In this document: positions 39,751 through 49,365 of the stretch, one piece after another
How the letters are laid out: every line of letters starts with the position of its first letter
Position numbering within the stretch: the first letter of the stretch is position 1
NCBI GenBank assembly: GCA_947589545.1
Contig: CANQBA010000005.1
Location: 28,874 to 92,873 of the forward strand
Direction: 5' to 3'
Source: an uncultured Oscillospiraceae bacterium
Lineage (GTDB): Bacteria > Bacillota > Clostridia > Oscillospirales > Oscillospiraceae
Length of the DNA: 64,000 bases
Notes under the pieces: model-generated
Seen by the model: only the letters and a program-made list of their open reading frames with translations
Database searches by the model: none
What the model was told of the DNA's origin: nothing
Program-made: the position numbers and the translations under genes

Positions 39751-41961
39751 TCAGTTGATGCCGAATACACGGAGTATCTGCCCGGTGCCGCTGCGCCCAT
39801 GATAGGCCAGCGTAACCGTTGAACCGGAATATGAAAGGCCAAAAGAGTAGTAGTTCGACTCGTCCGCAATTTGGAACAGGACGGATGATGTCGTGATCAG
39901 TGAAGCGGGAATGGTCAGTGATGTTCTGGAGCCTGCCGAGGACGGCTGACCGACTATGACGAAGAACTTGTAATTATATGAGAATGTGGTCGAGCCGGTG
40001 GTCAAAGTCCCCCAATAGAGGGATGTCGCCGTGATACCCAGGTTTGTCCTCGCCGCCGCAGCGTTAGATGCGCCCGTTCCCCCATAGGCGACAGCCAGTG
40101 GTGCGGTCAGCGAGATCGAAGGCCAGGAGGATCGGTCATAGGCCATCTTGACCGCATTGGCTGTTGCGGCAAGGCCCGTGCTGGTGGATGCCACACTGTT
40201 TGAGAGCATCGTGATGCCATAGTTGGCGGTCGTTGCAACAGAAAGGCCCAAGGCCACATAGTAAGAACCGTCAAAGATGAACAGGACGGTTTGACCGGCT
40301 TTCCAATAGTAGCTCCCTACGCCGTATGTGGCATAGGTCACCAGATACTTGGCGCCACTCCCGTTCACGTTCAGCGTGGGCAGACGTGCGGTGTTTTCAT
40401 AGGTGAATTTGACCGCCACGACCGTTCCCGTCTGTACCGTGGTAAAGGAACTGCTGGTCGTAGCGACCTTTGCAACGGTCGCCGCCTCTGTGTCGCAGGT
40501 GGCAAAAGCGATGCCGCCGCTCCCTGCCTTTGAGCGGATGTAGGCGTCCAGCAGCATTCCGTAGACTCGGACATTCCAATCCTCCGCCACCTCGAAGGTC
40601 TTGTCGTACTCGGATACTTTCCCAATCGTGACGCCTTTGCCGCCGGACTTAAAGTCCATCACCACGCCAGCCGTAGAAACCGTATCCTGAATGGAGATGG
40701 TGGTGAAGGTATCTGAAATCGTGTAGCGGATATCGTAGGTGTATTCGGCTGAAATATTGCCGCCGCCGAAGGTGAAAGCTACGCCGGAGGAGAAGCTCTT
40801 GCTGGCGTTGGTCCAGGCGCTTTCCGAGGTGCGCTTGTAGTAGGTGGTGCAAGTGATCTTGTTGAGGGTCTCACAGCTTGCGTAGCTGAAGCGAACCAGC
40901 CCACGCACATAAGTCCCGTTCTCCATGACCGTCCCCGCGCTGTTACAGCGTTGCGAAAGATAGCTGGAAAAGGCCGGTGGGCTATACGGCATCACCGATA
41001 TACTGGTAGATGCCGTTGTTGATGTGCGGCCTCTGGAGTCCGTGACCGTGGCGTAGAAGTAAATAAAGCCGGAGTTGTTGAGGTACCCGGTGGTCAGCGA
41101 GGAGGACGTCCCGGAAAAGCCACCGCCGTAGATGTAGTAAGACACAATGGTGGAACCATAGCTCCCGGCGGCGCCGTTGATGGTCAGTGTGGCCTTTGAC
41201 TTCGTCTGCACATAGGCCGTCCAACTGCTCGGCACCGTCCCATCCACCCTCGTTGCCGTTAAGCTGGAGATGGTCGGCACGATGGAGGATGGCACCGATA
41301 TCGTCACAGAAATGCTCTTTGAGCCGACCACGGTCGTTCCGTTGTAAGTGGTGCAGGTCAGCGTTGCGATACCGTAAGTCGCCCTGGGAACTTCATAGGC
41401 CAGCGACAAAGGCGGCGTCCAATAGATCGTGCGCCCGGTGGTTTTTGAAATAATGGTCCCGCTGACGCTGCCGAATGAATAGGTGAGCGTGTGCGTGAAC
41501 GCGGTGGAGGCCGCGCTGATACTGATCGTGGACTGCGTCCCCATCGTGGCGGACGCCATGCTGACATCCGAAGCCCTGGGGATGGGGTCAAGGGTGATCG
41601 TTGCGCTGGCGGTGATCGTTGAATAATAGGTGCCGCTCAGAGTAGCCTCGATATGATACACGACCGTGATGGTGAGGCTTTTGGTGCCGTCCGCGTTGTG
41701 GTTGATGGTCCGGGCGTAGGATGCCAGCTTATGGGTGCCTGTGGTCGTAACGCTCGGTGAAGGAAAATTCGCTTGACGGCCATCCATCGTGATGGTGTTT
41801 GCCGTCCGGGCGCCCACATTCAGGCTGTAGTCATTGACCAGATAAATATCGCAGGTGACCGTACTGAGGTTTGAGGTCACATTCGGAGTCTGCCTCCAGT
41901 CCACCCGTATCGTGTAATGGCCGTCCCGGATGTAGCCGGAGAAAGAACCGCTGGATGCCAT
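39751..41961 (-). CDS. Phage tail surface protein, DUF859-like
   Basis: 736 residues. The start SGSFSGYIRDGHYTIRVDW and TVTCDIYLVNDYSLNVG, the beta-rich Ser/Thr-heavy body (TLTYSFGSVSGTI) and the C-terminal WPSISLTAPLAVAYGGTGAS, a tail-fibre YGGTGA motif, match DUF859-type siphovirus minor structural proteins. It should form part of the baseplate or receptor-binding apparatus. Start ATG 41961. Confidence 0.85.
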   Translation of the reverse strand: MASSGSFSGYIRDGHYTIRVDWRQTPNVTSNLSTVTCDIYLVNDYSLNVGARTANTITMDGRQANFPSPSVTTTGTHKLASYARTINHNADGTKSLTITVVYHIEATLSGTYYSTITASATITLDPIPRASDVSMASATMGTQSTISISAASTAFTHTLTYSFGSVSGTIISKTTGRTIYWTPPLSLAYEVPRATYGIATLTCTTYNGTTVVGSKSISVTISVPSSIVPTISSLTATRVDGTVPSSWTAYVQTKSKATLTINGAAGSYGSTIVSYYIYGGGFSGTSSSLTTGYLNNSGFIYFYATVTDSRGRTSTTASTSISVMPYSPPAFSSYLSQRCNSAGTVMENGTYVRGLVRFSYASCETLNKITCTTYYKRTSESAWTNASKSFSSGVAFTFGGGNISAEYTYDIRYTISDTFTTISIQDTVSTAGVVMDFKSGGKGVTIGKVSEYDKTFEVAEDWNVRVYGMLLDAYIRSKAGSGGIAFATCDTEAATVAKVATTSSSFTTVQTGTVVAVKFTYENTARLPTLNVNGSGAKYLVTYATYGVGSYYWKAGQTVLFIFDGSYYVALGLSVATTANYGITMLSNSVASTSTGLAATANAVKMAYDRSSWPSISLTAPLAVAYGGTGASNAAAARTNLGITATSLYWGTLTTGSTTFSYNYKFFVIVGQPSSAGSRTSLTIPASLITTSSVLFQIADESNYYSFGLSYSGSTVTLAYHGRSGTGQILRVFGIN

Positions 41962-41975
41962 GCAGACCGCCTCCT

Positions 41976-43712
41976 TTATGCTGACGGGTCTCTCCAGACG
42001 ATGGAGAGGTTGCCGGTGGTTCTCGGAATGAAGTCAAACCAGCCCCGGTCCTCTGTGCCGAGAGACAGCCGGTAGCGTATCTCGGCGTTGGTGATGACCA
42101 GCGACTGGTTGGAAATGTATGCGATGGTCTGGTCGTTCTCCTTGAAGGCCAGTTCCTCATTGGACAGCTCGGCGGTGAAGGCATTACCCACTTTGCCAAG
42201 CTCGATGAGAGCGCCCTTGAAACGGATGTACTCTTCCAACAGGTTCTGGTTGGCAACAACCTGGCCGCTGATTGCGTCCAGAGAGGACTGAAAGTCCATG
42301 CGGATTTCCGTGCTGCTCTGCGTGATGCTGGTCTGGAAATCCTGCCGGATAGCTTCCAGCTCGGACTTTGCCAGGAACTCCTCCCGGACCGTGCTGGTGA
42401 TGTCCTCGGCGGTCTTGACGATTTCCGAGGAGCATTCCTCTACGGTGACCTGCAGGGCGGTGATGTCATCGGCAAAGCCGGACGCCTTGTCGAGAGCCTC
42501 CGCCGCGGCGTCACGGGCTGTATCCGCCTTGGATACCGCGGAGTCGATTTTCGAGGTCTGTCCCAGCACGTCATCCTCCAAAGAGGTGATGCTCCGATCC
42601 TGTTTGGTATAGGCCGATGTGAGAGTAATGCCGCTGGAGCCTATGGTGATGGTGTTCCCGGAGGGGTGCAAGTAGTCCCGCGTCCTGCTGATACAGAGAT
42701 AGGTGCCGTCTATGCCGTGAGGCGCGGAAAGGCATCTCACATACATCCTGGCCCGGATATCCCCAATATCGGCGCCGGTGTCGGCTTCATCCACGATGGT
42801 CAGTTCCATGCTGGTGATTCCCTTGACCAGCTCCGCCAGACGAGCATTCGCTTTGCGGAGCAGATTGCCGGGGACCGTTACATCCTGCCACACCTCGGAA
42901 GTCCAAATCCAGCCGATCTCCTTAACGGCATCTTCATCGCAGACATAGTTCTTGCCACCGTTTACGGAGGTAATGTCCACCCGCACATCGGTGACCGTTT
43001 CGGTTTCGCCTCCGCCCTCCTCGTCCTGGCTCGTTTCCGTGACATAAGCGCCCAGCGGAATGAGCGCGGTGGCCCTGGCGGTGTGGTCGCGGGTGATTTT
43101 CACATCCAGGAGGTTTTTCCCGAACTCCACGGTTTGGAGAGATGAGATTTTGAAGTCCTCCAGATAGTCCAGGACCTTGCCGGATTCAGTGTATCTGACC
43201 TGCAGGTACCCTCCGTGGGTCTTGATGAGCTTATCCCGGATGGCGTCCATCGTGGTGGAGTATTCGCTGTTGCTGTAGGAAATGTAGTCGTTGTCATCCG
43301 TGACGGTGACGTTCCCAAGCGTGAATTGCTTTTTCTCCTCCACGGCGGCGTTGTGGGCCGCGATGAACTGCTCCAGCAGCCCCTTCAGCGGCCCCTTGTA
43401 AGAATAGGGCGCTTGGATGGAGTCCTTCAGATACGCGAGGCAGGACTCGCAAGACCAGGTGTGGGTGTTGTAGAAGTCGCTGCCGTCATCCAGAGCGCGG
43501 CCCTCGAACACGACTGTCTCGTCCCGTTTGCAGACGATAGTGGACGCCATCGGCTTTATGGCGGAGAGGTAGGGGTGGCTGTGAGGCGCGGAAAGCGTCA
43601 GGCTGTCGATGCTCTCCGCGTTCTCCTGCACCTTGGCCTCGGTGATAGCGAGCTGGGAGAGATTCGGATGGTAAAACAGCGCGCCGTCCACAAAAATGCG
43701 AAAAAGGCTCAC
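41976..43712 (-). CDS. Phage tail-tip (Tal-like) protein
   Basis: 578 residues from GTG 43712, which overlaps the Dit-like gene stop by GTGA. FRIFVDGALFYHPNLSQLAI leads the ring domain, and the siphovirus tail-tip fold follows (TIVCKRDETVVFEGRALDD, LDVKITRDHTARATAL). The C-terminal half has coiled-coil (QTSKIDSAVSKADTARDAAA) and a fibre tail. It forms the tail tip downstream of Dit. An endopeptidase domain is not evident. Confidence 0.85.
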   Translation of the reverse strand: MSLFRIFVDGALFYHPNLSQLAITEAKVQENAESIDSLTLSAPHSHPYLSAIKPMASTIVCKRDETVVFEGRALDDGSDFYNTHTWSCESCLAYLKDSIQAPYSYKGPLKGLLEQFIAAHNAAVEEKKQFTLGNVTVTDDNDYISYSNSEYSTTMDAIRDKLIKTHGGYLQVRYTESGKVLDYLEDFKISSLQTVEFGKNLLDVKITRDHTARATALIPLGAYVTETSQDEEGGGETETVTDVRVDITSVNGGKNYVCDEDAVKEIGWIWTSEVWQDVTVPGNLLRKANARLAELVKGITSMELTIVDEADTGADIGDIRARMYVRCLSAPHGIDGTYLCISRTRDYLHPSGNTITIGSSGITLTSAYTKQDRSITSLEDDVLGQTSKIDSAVSKADTARDAAAEALDKASGFADDITALQVTVEECSSEIVKTAEDITSTVREEFLAKSELEAIRQDFQTSITQSSTEIRMDFQSSLDAISGQVVANQNLLEEYIRFKGALIELGKVGNAFTAELSNEELAFKENDQTIAYISNQSLVITNAEIRYRLSLGTEDRGWFDFIPRTTGNLSIVWRDPSA

Positions 43713-44359
43713 AGGCGTCCCTCCCTATATCGAAACGTGGTGACGCCGGTGCCGGAAACACTGACTGTGTTTTCACCGTGAGCCAGCTCCAGCTCCGGGA
43801 ACGTCCATGTGCCGGCGCTGACGGTCTTATTGACGGTGTCGGAGCCGACTGTCCAAGCGAGGACGGTTTCTTCCGTGGTGGTGACAGTGGGTACCACGGG
43901 CATATAATCGTTGTTCAGCGCAGCCGTCCCGGTGCCGTTGACCACCACCTCGGTTTCCTCCGTATGGTAGCGGAAAGCGTCCCCGTCCGCGGAGGACAGA
44001 ACGAGCTGCCCCTTGCCGGTGAGCGGGTCATAGGCTGGCTGGGCCTCGACCGTTCCCACGGCATACAGCCCCGGCTCCTCGCTGCATACGACAGAAACAA
44101 GCTGGCCAGAGAAACGGTTGACCGTCTCGCTGACCAGCTCATTGAATTTTGAGCGCGTCCCCAGCATGGAGAGTGTGATCTCAAAGGAGCGGGGCTGATA
44201 GGATACACGGCCCAGCGCCTCGGAGAAACGTATAGGCGAGTTGCGCCCAGGCACGGTGACCGTTTCGGACTGAGACTGCGGCGTTGGGAAATTGACCGTT
44301 TCGCGGAGCCAGCCGAGGCCGGACATGGAAACGCCATTCAGGGATACATCGGGTTTCAT
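43709..44359 (-). CDS. Phage distal tail protein (Dit-like)
   Basis: 216 residues. SMSGLGWLRETVNFPTPQSQ and VTVPGRNSPIRFSEALG match the Dit N-terminal ring, then a galectin-like insertion region (ETVNRFSGQLVSVVCS). It starts with ATGA overlap to the tape-measure stop and overlaps the tail-tip gene by GTGA. It forms the hexameric hub between tail tube and tip. Confidence 0.85.
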   Translation of the reverse strand: MKPDVSLNGVSMSGLGWLRETVNFPTPQSQSETVTVPGRNSPIRFSEALGRVSYQPRSFEITLSMLGTRSKFNELVSETVNRFSGQLVSVVCSEEPGLYAVGTVEAQPAYDPLTGKGQLVLSSADGDAFRYHTEETEVVVNGTGTAALNNDYMPVVPTVTTTEETVLAWTVGSDTVNKTVSAGTWTFPELELAHGENTVSVSGTGVTTFRYREGRL

Positions 44360-47300
44360 AGACTCAACCTCGCGTTCAGTTTCTGTGTTTTACCCAGGCC
44401 CCCGTCAATAGCGGGGAGCAGCCGGCCCACCAGCGTGCCGTCATCCAGATAGATGCCCTTGCCACTGTTGGCGGCGATGATAGCCAGGTACTTTTCCATC
44501 CCGGCGGTGTTCAGCTTGCTGGTGAGGATGCTCTCCAGTTGGTCGTAAAAGCCCTTCAGCGGCAGAACCGCCTCCGCCCCGGCCTCGCCTCCCGCCATGA
44601 GAGAACTGCCGTTCAGCCCAAAGATGGTCGGAGAGTCCAGGATGCCGCCCTCTTTGTACCACTGGATAGACAAGTGCGGTACACTCGGCGGCGCCAGAGA
44701 AAAGCTGCCGGTGATGGAGAAATGGGGCAGCTTGATGGACGGGAACTTCAGCTTCAGCCCGGAGAAGAAGCCGCTGATTTTGTCCAAGATACCTTTGATG
44801 GTGTTCTTCGCGGCTTCGATGGGTGTTGTGATTGCCGACTTGATGCCGTTCCAGACGGAAGTGGCGGTGGACTTGATACCGTTGAACACGCTTGACACTG
44901 TGTTTTTGACCGCGTTGAATACGGTGGACACTTTGTCCTTGATGCCATCCACGACAGTGGAGATAGCCGTTTTGACGCCGTTCCAGACCGTAGACGCCAC
45001 AGACTTGATGGCGTTGAAAACGGTGGAAACCACGGTCTTGATGCCATTGACCACGGCGGAGACCTTCTCGCTGATAGCCGTCCAGATGGTGGAGATCACA
45101 TTCCGGATAGCGCCCATCACGGTAGAGATCACAGAGGAGATGGCATTGATAACTGTGGAAACCGTGTTCTTGATGGCGTCCCACACGGAGATGATCGTTT
45201 CTTTGCAGTTCTCCCAAATAAAGCGGAACGGCAAAGTGATGATATCCCAGGCCGCGCTCAGAATGGAGCCGATGAGCTGGACGCCTACGCTCACCACATT
45301 GGTGATGGCGTCCCACACGCCGGTGAAAAAGGATGTGATCCCGTTCCAGATGTTCTCGAAAAAGGTCTTGATGCCTGTCCAGACCTCCGACCAGCTTGTT
45401 CCGAACCAGCCCAGCACTGTATCCGCGATGCCTTTGAGCATATTGAGCGCGGCACTGAAAATTCCGGTGATGCCGTTCCAGACGCCGGAGAAGATGCCTT
45501 TGACACCATCCCAAAGCTGTGACCAGTTCCCGGTGAAAAGGCCGATGAACACGTCCAGAATGCCGGTGATCACATCGAACACGGTCCCAAGCACGGCGGA
45601 TACAGCGGCGAAGGCCCCCTCGAAAACGGGAGCGAGGATTTTGCAGAAGCCGTCCCACACGGCCTTCAGCACATCCACGATGGATTCAAAATCAAAGCCC
45701 AGGGCATTCAGCCGGTCAACGATGCCCTGCGTGAACTCCTGGAACTTGGCCTTGATACCTTCCCAAATACCGATGATGGCATTGCGGAACTCCTCGTTGG
45801 TGTTCCACAGGTGGGTGAAAGCGGCCACCAGCGTCCCCACGACCGCAACAACGGCCAGGACAGGCCCCGCCACCGCGCCCAGGGCGCTCCCCAGGCTGGT
45901 GATCGAGCCGCTGCTCCCGGCCAGTTTCACGCCCAGCTTTGCCACGGACTTGGTCAGCGAGGAGAAGGTCTTGATGGTGGTGCCGACCGTGGATACCGTT
46001 TTCCCCAGCATGATGAGCATGGGGCCGATGGCGGCGGCGACAAGGGCAAACTTGACAATGGCCTTTTTGGTGCCTTCATCCATGCTGTTGAGCTTATCCA
46101 CAAACTCCTGGACTTTGCCCACGATGCTGCGGATGGCAGGCATGAGGATTTCCCCGAAGGAGATGGCGAGTTCCTGGAGCTGGCTCATGAGGATGGTAAG
46201 CTGCCCGGACAGATTGTCCTGCATGGTCTCTGCCATCGACTCGGCGGTACCGTCACAGTTTTCGATAGCGCCGCTCAGTTTCTCAATGTCCGCGGGAGCC
46301 GCGTTCATCAGAGCCAGAAAGCCGGATATGGCGTTCTTGCCCACAAGGGCCTCGGCGGTGTTGGCCTTCTCCGATTCGGACAGTCCGGCAAAAGCGGTGC
46401 GGCAGTCGGCAAGGATGTCCGAGAGGCCGCGCATACTGCCGTCCGCGTTGGTGGTGGCAATATTGACTTCACCGAGGGCATCGCCGCAGACGGTGATCTC
46501 CCCGGTAAGGTTGTTCATGATGGTGCGAAGGGCTGTACCGGCCTGGGTAGACTTGATCCCGGCGTTGGCCATGAGGCCGATGGCCTCGGCGGTGTCCTCC
46601 GCGGAAAAGCCCAGGGCGCCGGCGATGGGCGCGCAGTATTTGAAGGTCTCGCCCATCATGGACACATTGGTATTGGCATTGCTGGATGCCGCGGCGAGGA
46701 TGTCCGCGAAGTGGCCGGAGTCCTTGGCGGACAGCCCAAAGGCGGTCAGCGCGTCCGTGACGATGTCGGAGGTGGCGGCAAGGTCCTCGCCGGAGGCGGC
46801 GGCAAGGGACATGATGCCGTCAATGCCGTTGAGCATATCCTCGGTTTTCCATCCGGCCATTGCCATGTAATTCATGGCGGCAGCGGCCTCGGAAGCGGAG
46901 AACTTGGTCTTTTCGCCCATCTCCCTGGCCTTGTCCCGGAGAGCTTGGAGTTCATCCCCGGTAGCGCCTGAAACGGCGGCGACCTGGCTCATAGCTGAGT
47001 CAAAGTCCGCCGCCGTCTTGACCGCCGCCGCACCGAGGCCGGTGACCACGGTGGTGACGCCCATCATCTTCTGCCCAACGCCGGAGATGGAACTGCCTGC
47101 CGACTCCAGCTTGGAGCCGACCGCATCCATCTTCTCCAGCACGGCGCTTGTAGTCGCCGCTTCTTCCTGCAGGCGCCGAAGCTCCTGCTCGGTTTCGATG
47201 ATCTCGCGCTGGAGGGCATCGTATTTGTCTTGGCCCAGGGTGCCGTTTTCAAGCTGCGCCTGGGCCTGCTTCTGCGCGTCTTTCAAAGCATCCAGCTTCT

Positions 47301-47508
47301 CCTTGGTGGCGCCAACGGCATCCGTGAGGAGCTTCTGCTTTTGAGCAAGGAGTTCCGTGTTGGAGGGGTCGAGCTTCAGCAGCTTGGTTACATCCTTCAG
47401 CGCGGACTGCGTATTCTTGATGGTCGTATTGACTGATTTGAGGGCTTTATCCAGCCCTGTGGTATCGCCGCCGATTTCGACAGTAATGCCCTTGATTCTG
47501 CTTGCCAT
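44356..47508 (-). CDS. Phage tail tape-measure protein
   Basis: 1050 residues. The N-terminal coiled coil (LKSVNTTIKNTQSALKDVTK) leads to a TP901-type core with AAAVKTAADFDSAMSQVAAV, ATSDIVTDALTAFGLS and AGIKSTQAGTALRTIMNNLTG (quoted in parts). Hydrophobic segments follow (AVAGPVLAVVAVVGTLVAAF), then repeated 11-residue helices of the type VSTVFNAIKSVASTVWNGVK. Its length sets tail length, so a siphovirus tail of roughly 150 nm is expected at about 0.15 nm per residue; this is inference. It follows the chaperone genes. Confidence 0.93.
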   Translation of the reverse strand: MASRIKGITVEIGGDTTGLDKALKSVNTTIKNTQSALKDVTKLLKLDPSNTELLAQKQKLLTDAVGATKEKLDALKDAQKQAQAQLENGTLGQDKYDALQREIIETEQELRRLQEEAATTSAVLEKMDAVGSKLESAGSSISGVGQKMMGVTTVVTGLGAAAVKTAADFDSAMSQVAAVSGATGDELQALRDKAREMGEKTKFSASEAAAAMNYMAMAGWKTEDMLNGIDGIMSLAAASGEDLAATSDIVTDALTAFGLSAKDSGHFADILAAASSNANTNVSMMGETFKYCAPIAGALGFSAEDTAEAIGLMANAGIKSTQAGTALRTIMNNLTGEITVCGDALGEVNIATTNADGSMRGLSDILADCRTAFAGLSESEKANTAEALVGKNAISGFLALMNAAPADIEKLSGAIENCDGTAESMAETMQDNLSGQLTILMSQLQELAISFGEILMPAIRSIVGKVQEFVDKLNSMDEGTKKAIVKFALVAAAIGPMLIMLGKTVSTVGTTIKTFSSLTKSVAKLGVKLAGSSGSITSLGSALGAVAGPVLAVVAVVGTLVAAFTHLWNTNEEFRNAIIGIWEGIKAKFQEFTQGIVDRLNALGFDFESIVDVLKAVWDGFCKILAPVFEGAFAAVSAVLGTVFDVITGILDVFIGLFTGNWSQLWDGVKGIFSGVWNGITGIFSAALNMLKGIADTVLGWFGTSWSEVWTGIKTFFENIWNGITSFFTGVWDAITNVVSVGVQLIGSILSAAWDIITLPFRFIWENCKETIISVWDAIKNTVSTVINAISSVISTVMGAIRNVISTIWTAISEKVSAVVNGIKTVVSTVFNAIKSVASTVWNGVKTAISTVVDGIKDKVSTVFNAVKNTVSSVFNGIKSTATSVWNGIKSAITTPIEAAKNTIKGILDKISGFFSGLKLKFPSIKLPHFSITGSFSLAPPSVPHLSIQWYKEGGILDSPTIFGLNGSSLMAGGEAGAEAVLPLKGFYDQLESILTSKLNTAGMEKYLAIIAANSGKGIYLDDGTLVGRLLPAIDGGLGKTQKLNARLSL

Positions 47509-47526
47509 ACGGCGGTTCCCCCCCCT

Positions 47527-47691
47527 TTAGAATTTGTCGAAATCCTCCTGCGTTGCGATCTTCTGATAGGTCGCGCCATCATTGGCCTTTTCCGTCCAAA
47601 TGTCCAGCACAAGGCCGATGGTCAGAAGGTCAAGGTCAGCGATGGAGATGCCGATCTCCACGCAGCGCAGGAGGAATAACGGCGTGGTCAT
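47527..47691 (-). CDS. Tail assembly chaperone, T-type, frameshift product
   Basis: 54 residues if started at ATG 47691 (MTTPLFLLRCVEIG, LDIWTEKANDG, TQEDFDKF). The ATG overlaps the stop of the upstream chaperone by ATGA. The frame also continues upstream without a stop to an A8-C tract at 47712-47720, so it is more likely made as a fusion by -1 ribosomal frameshifting, as in lambda G-GT. It sits just before the tape measure, the usual place for this pair. Confidence 0.75.
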   Translation of the reverse strand: MTTPLFLLRCVEIGISIADLDLLTIGLVLDIWTEKANDGATYQKIATQEDFDKF

Positions 47692-48065
47692 TTCCCGGTC
47701 ACTGCGCTGAAGTTTTTTTTAGAGTCCACCTGGGCCTGCAGGTTGCTGCCCCACAGTTCCAGAATCTCAGGGAGGATTTCGTAGATAGAGAACATCTCGA
47801 ACTGGTCGAGCCATTCATCAATGGTGCCGGGAATGCTGTGGTCGGCGTGGTAGGCCATGATGTAGGCCACGTTTTCAAAAATCTCCAAGTCCTCGATTTC
47901 CAGCGTGGAGCCGTCCTCGCTGGCCTTGGCCTTATAGGACTTCTCCAGTTGGGACAGGTCCTTGAAGATATCCCGCTTGAACTTGATGCGGTACAGCCTG
48001 GGAATGGTAGCCGAGGAGCGGAACTTGACATCTTTGCCGCAGATGGTGACGGTTTTTTCCAGCAT
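47688..48065 (-). CDS. Tail assembly chaperone, G-type
   Basis: 125 residues. VTICGKDVKFRSSATIPRLYRIKF, KDLSQLEKSYKAK and VAYIMAYHADHSIPGTIDEWL match the phage_TAC family. It holds the tape-measure protein before tail tube polymerisation. The -1 frameshift near its end adds the T-domain. It follows the major tail protein. Confidence 0.85.
   Translation of the reverse strand: MLEKTVTICGKDVKFRSSATIPRLYRIKFKRDIFKDLSQLEKSYKAKASEDGSTLEIEDLEIFENVAYIMAYHADHSIPGTIDEWLDQFEMFSIYEILPEILELWGSNLQAQVDSKKNFSAVTGK
47712..47718 (-). promoter_or_regulatory. -1 ribosomal frameshift site (A AAA AAC)
   Basis: On the minus strand the chaperone gene ends TCT AAA AAA AAC TTC AGC, which holds the canonical slippery heptamer A AAA AAC in the zero frame. 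Slipping back one base reads CTT CAG CGC AGT GAC CGG GAA ATG and joins the 54-residue frame without a stop. Position between the two tail chaperone genes supports function. Confidence 0.75.
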
Positions 48066-48078
48066 AGGTCAGCCCTCC

Positions 48079-48660
48079 TTACTCGGACTCGCTGTCCGGC
48101 ACATAGACCGTCTGATACCAGCCGTTGTAGGTCTCCTCGGAAGTGGTGTCCCCGGTGCGGCTCTTGACCAGGCCATCGCTGCGCGGGTCGGCGGTCAGGG
48201 ACAGAGTCTCGGTCCCCGGCTCGATGGTATCCTCTTTGGTCTCGGACTCGATGGAAGGCCGGGAGGCGGTGCAGTTGTAGAGGACGTGACGGATGGCGTT
48301 GATGTCCCCATCGAACTCGAAGAGCAGAGCAAACTTCTCAGTTTCGGCAATGTCGGACCGTTCCACCAGGACCCCGTTCTTGTCCAGGGTCTCTTTGAGG
48401 ATTTCGGTACGGAACCACTCCGGGATGAGCGCAATCTCCAGGTCGCCGCTGTAGCCGTTGTTGGAGACGGAGCGGAAATACACGATGCCATCGGCATAGA
48501 ACGGCGAGGAATCGCCCTCCGCGTCCAGGCTGATACTGACCGCGCCGGGGATCGCCTTGGGGGTATCATAGGTGAAAGACCCATCCTCGCCCACGGTCAG
48601 CTTGGCGGCGTGGACGTTTTTGAGGTTGTACTTGATTTTGTTTTTCTTGGCAGCAGCCAT
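48079..48660 (-). CDS. Phage major tail protein
   Basis: 193 residues from ATG 48660. MAAAKKNKIKYNLKNVHAAK, ISLDAEGDSSPFYADGIVYF and GYSGDLEIALIPEWF with FALLFEFDGDINAIRHVLYN fit the phi13-like major tail tube protein family. It builds the tube lumen. GGAGGC stands before the start. Confidence 0.88.
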   Translation of the reverse strand: MAAAKKNKIKYNLKNVHAAKLTVGEDGSFTYDTPKAIPGAVSISLDAEGDSSPFYADGIVYFRSVSNNGYSGDLEIALIPEWFRTEILKETLDKNGVLVERSDIAETEKFALLFEFDGDINAIRHVLYNCTASRPSIESETKEDTIEPGTETLSLTADPRSDGLVKSRTGDTTSEETYNGWYQTVYVPDSESE

Positions 48661-48663
48661 GAT

Positions 48664-48981
48664 TCATGCCTCCATTTCAAAGATGAACAGGACCTCATAG
48701 AGCTTTTCGCTCTCGATCCAGGTTTCGGACTTCTCATAAAAAATGCCGCGCTCATCCAGCACGGCCTCGACTTTCTGTTCCACCGACAAGTCCTTGAAAT
48801 CGGTGTACAGTTCGATATGCACTTCGTTTGCCTTGAAATAGACCGCTCCGTCAGCGGCGAAGTTGTCGCTGGCCGGGAGCAGATAACAAATGAAGGGTGG
48901 CTCCGGCGACTCACCCTCCGCAAAATGGTCATAGGCGAAAGGAATGCCGGTCGCCTTCATGATCTCCACAAGTTTTTCCAT
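48664..48981 (-). CDS. Phage tail terminator/completion-like protein
   Basis: 105 residues. MKATGIPFAYDHFAEGESPE, PFICYLLPASDNFAADG and VEAVLDERGIFYEKSETWIE are typical of the small protein before the major tail gene (Gp12/tail-completion position). It caps the tail tube. Identification rests mainly on position and length. Confidence 0.75.
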   Translation of the reverse strand: MEKLVEIMKATGIPFAYDHFAEGESPEPPFICYLLPASDNFAADGAVYFKANEVHIELYTDFKDLSVEQKVEAVLDERGIFYEKSETWIESEKLYEVLFIFEMEA

Positions 48982-48983
48982 AA

Positions 48984-49364
48984 TCAGCCCTCCAGCGCCT
49001 TTCGGATATCCACCTCCAGCTCACGCACACCTTTCTCCTCGGCGGGAGCGATATGCGCTTTGCCGGGAACACGGCCCCCGTTGCGCTTGGCGTGGCCGAA
49101 CTCCAGCAGGTGCGCCAACTGGTAGCGGTTTTTGGAATGCACCACCAGCTCAATGGCGTGAGAGGTTTCGCGCACATTCTTGACCGTCCAGCTCTTGGCA
49201 TAGGCTCCGGATCGCTTGGGTGCGTTGGCCTGTATGTCCTGGCGCACGGTTTTCCCGGCCTTTTTGACCGCCGTTTTCAAGCTGTCCGCCGCGAGGCCGC
49301 TGTAATCGGTCAGCTCCTTCATCACCGCTGCCGCCAGGTCATTGATCTGCACACGGTTGCCCAT
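48984..49364 (-). CDS. HK97 gp10-like tail/neck protein
   Basis: 126 residues. VKKAGKTVRQDIQANAPKRSG, YAKSWTVKNVRETSHAIELV and YQLAHLLEFGHAKRNGGRVPG match the HK97 gp10 family signature (APKRTG...HLLEFGH). It completes the head-tail joint. Neighbours are the head closure and tail completion genes. Confidence 0.9.
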   Translation of the reverse strand: MGNRVQINDLAAAVMKELTDYSGLAADSLKTAVKKAGKTVRQDIQANAPKRSGAYAKSWTVKNVRETSHAIELVVHSKNRYQLAHLLEFGHAKRNGGRVPGKAHIAPAEEKGVRELEVDIRKALEG

Positions 49365-49365
49365 A

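Noticed and set aside
44597..46870. 757-codon plus-strand frame opposite the tape-measure gene
   Set aside because: Shadow of the repetitive tape-measure codons; Met/Ser/Thr-rich without domains or ribosome binding site.
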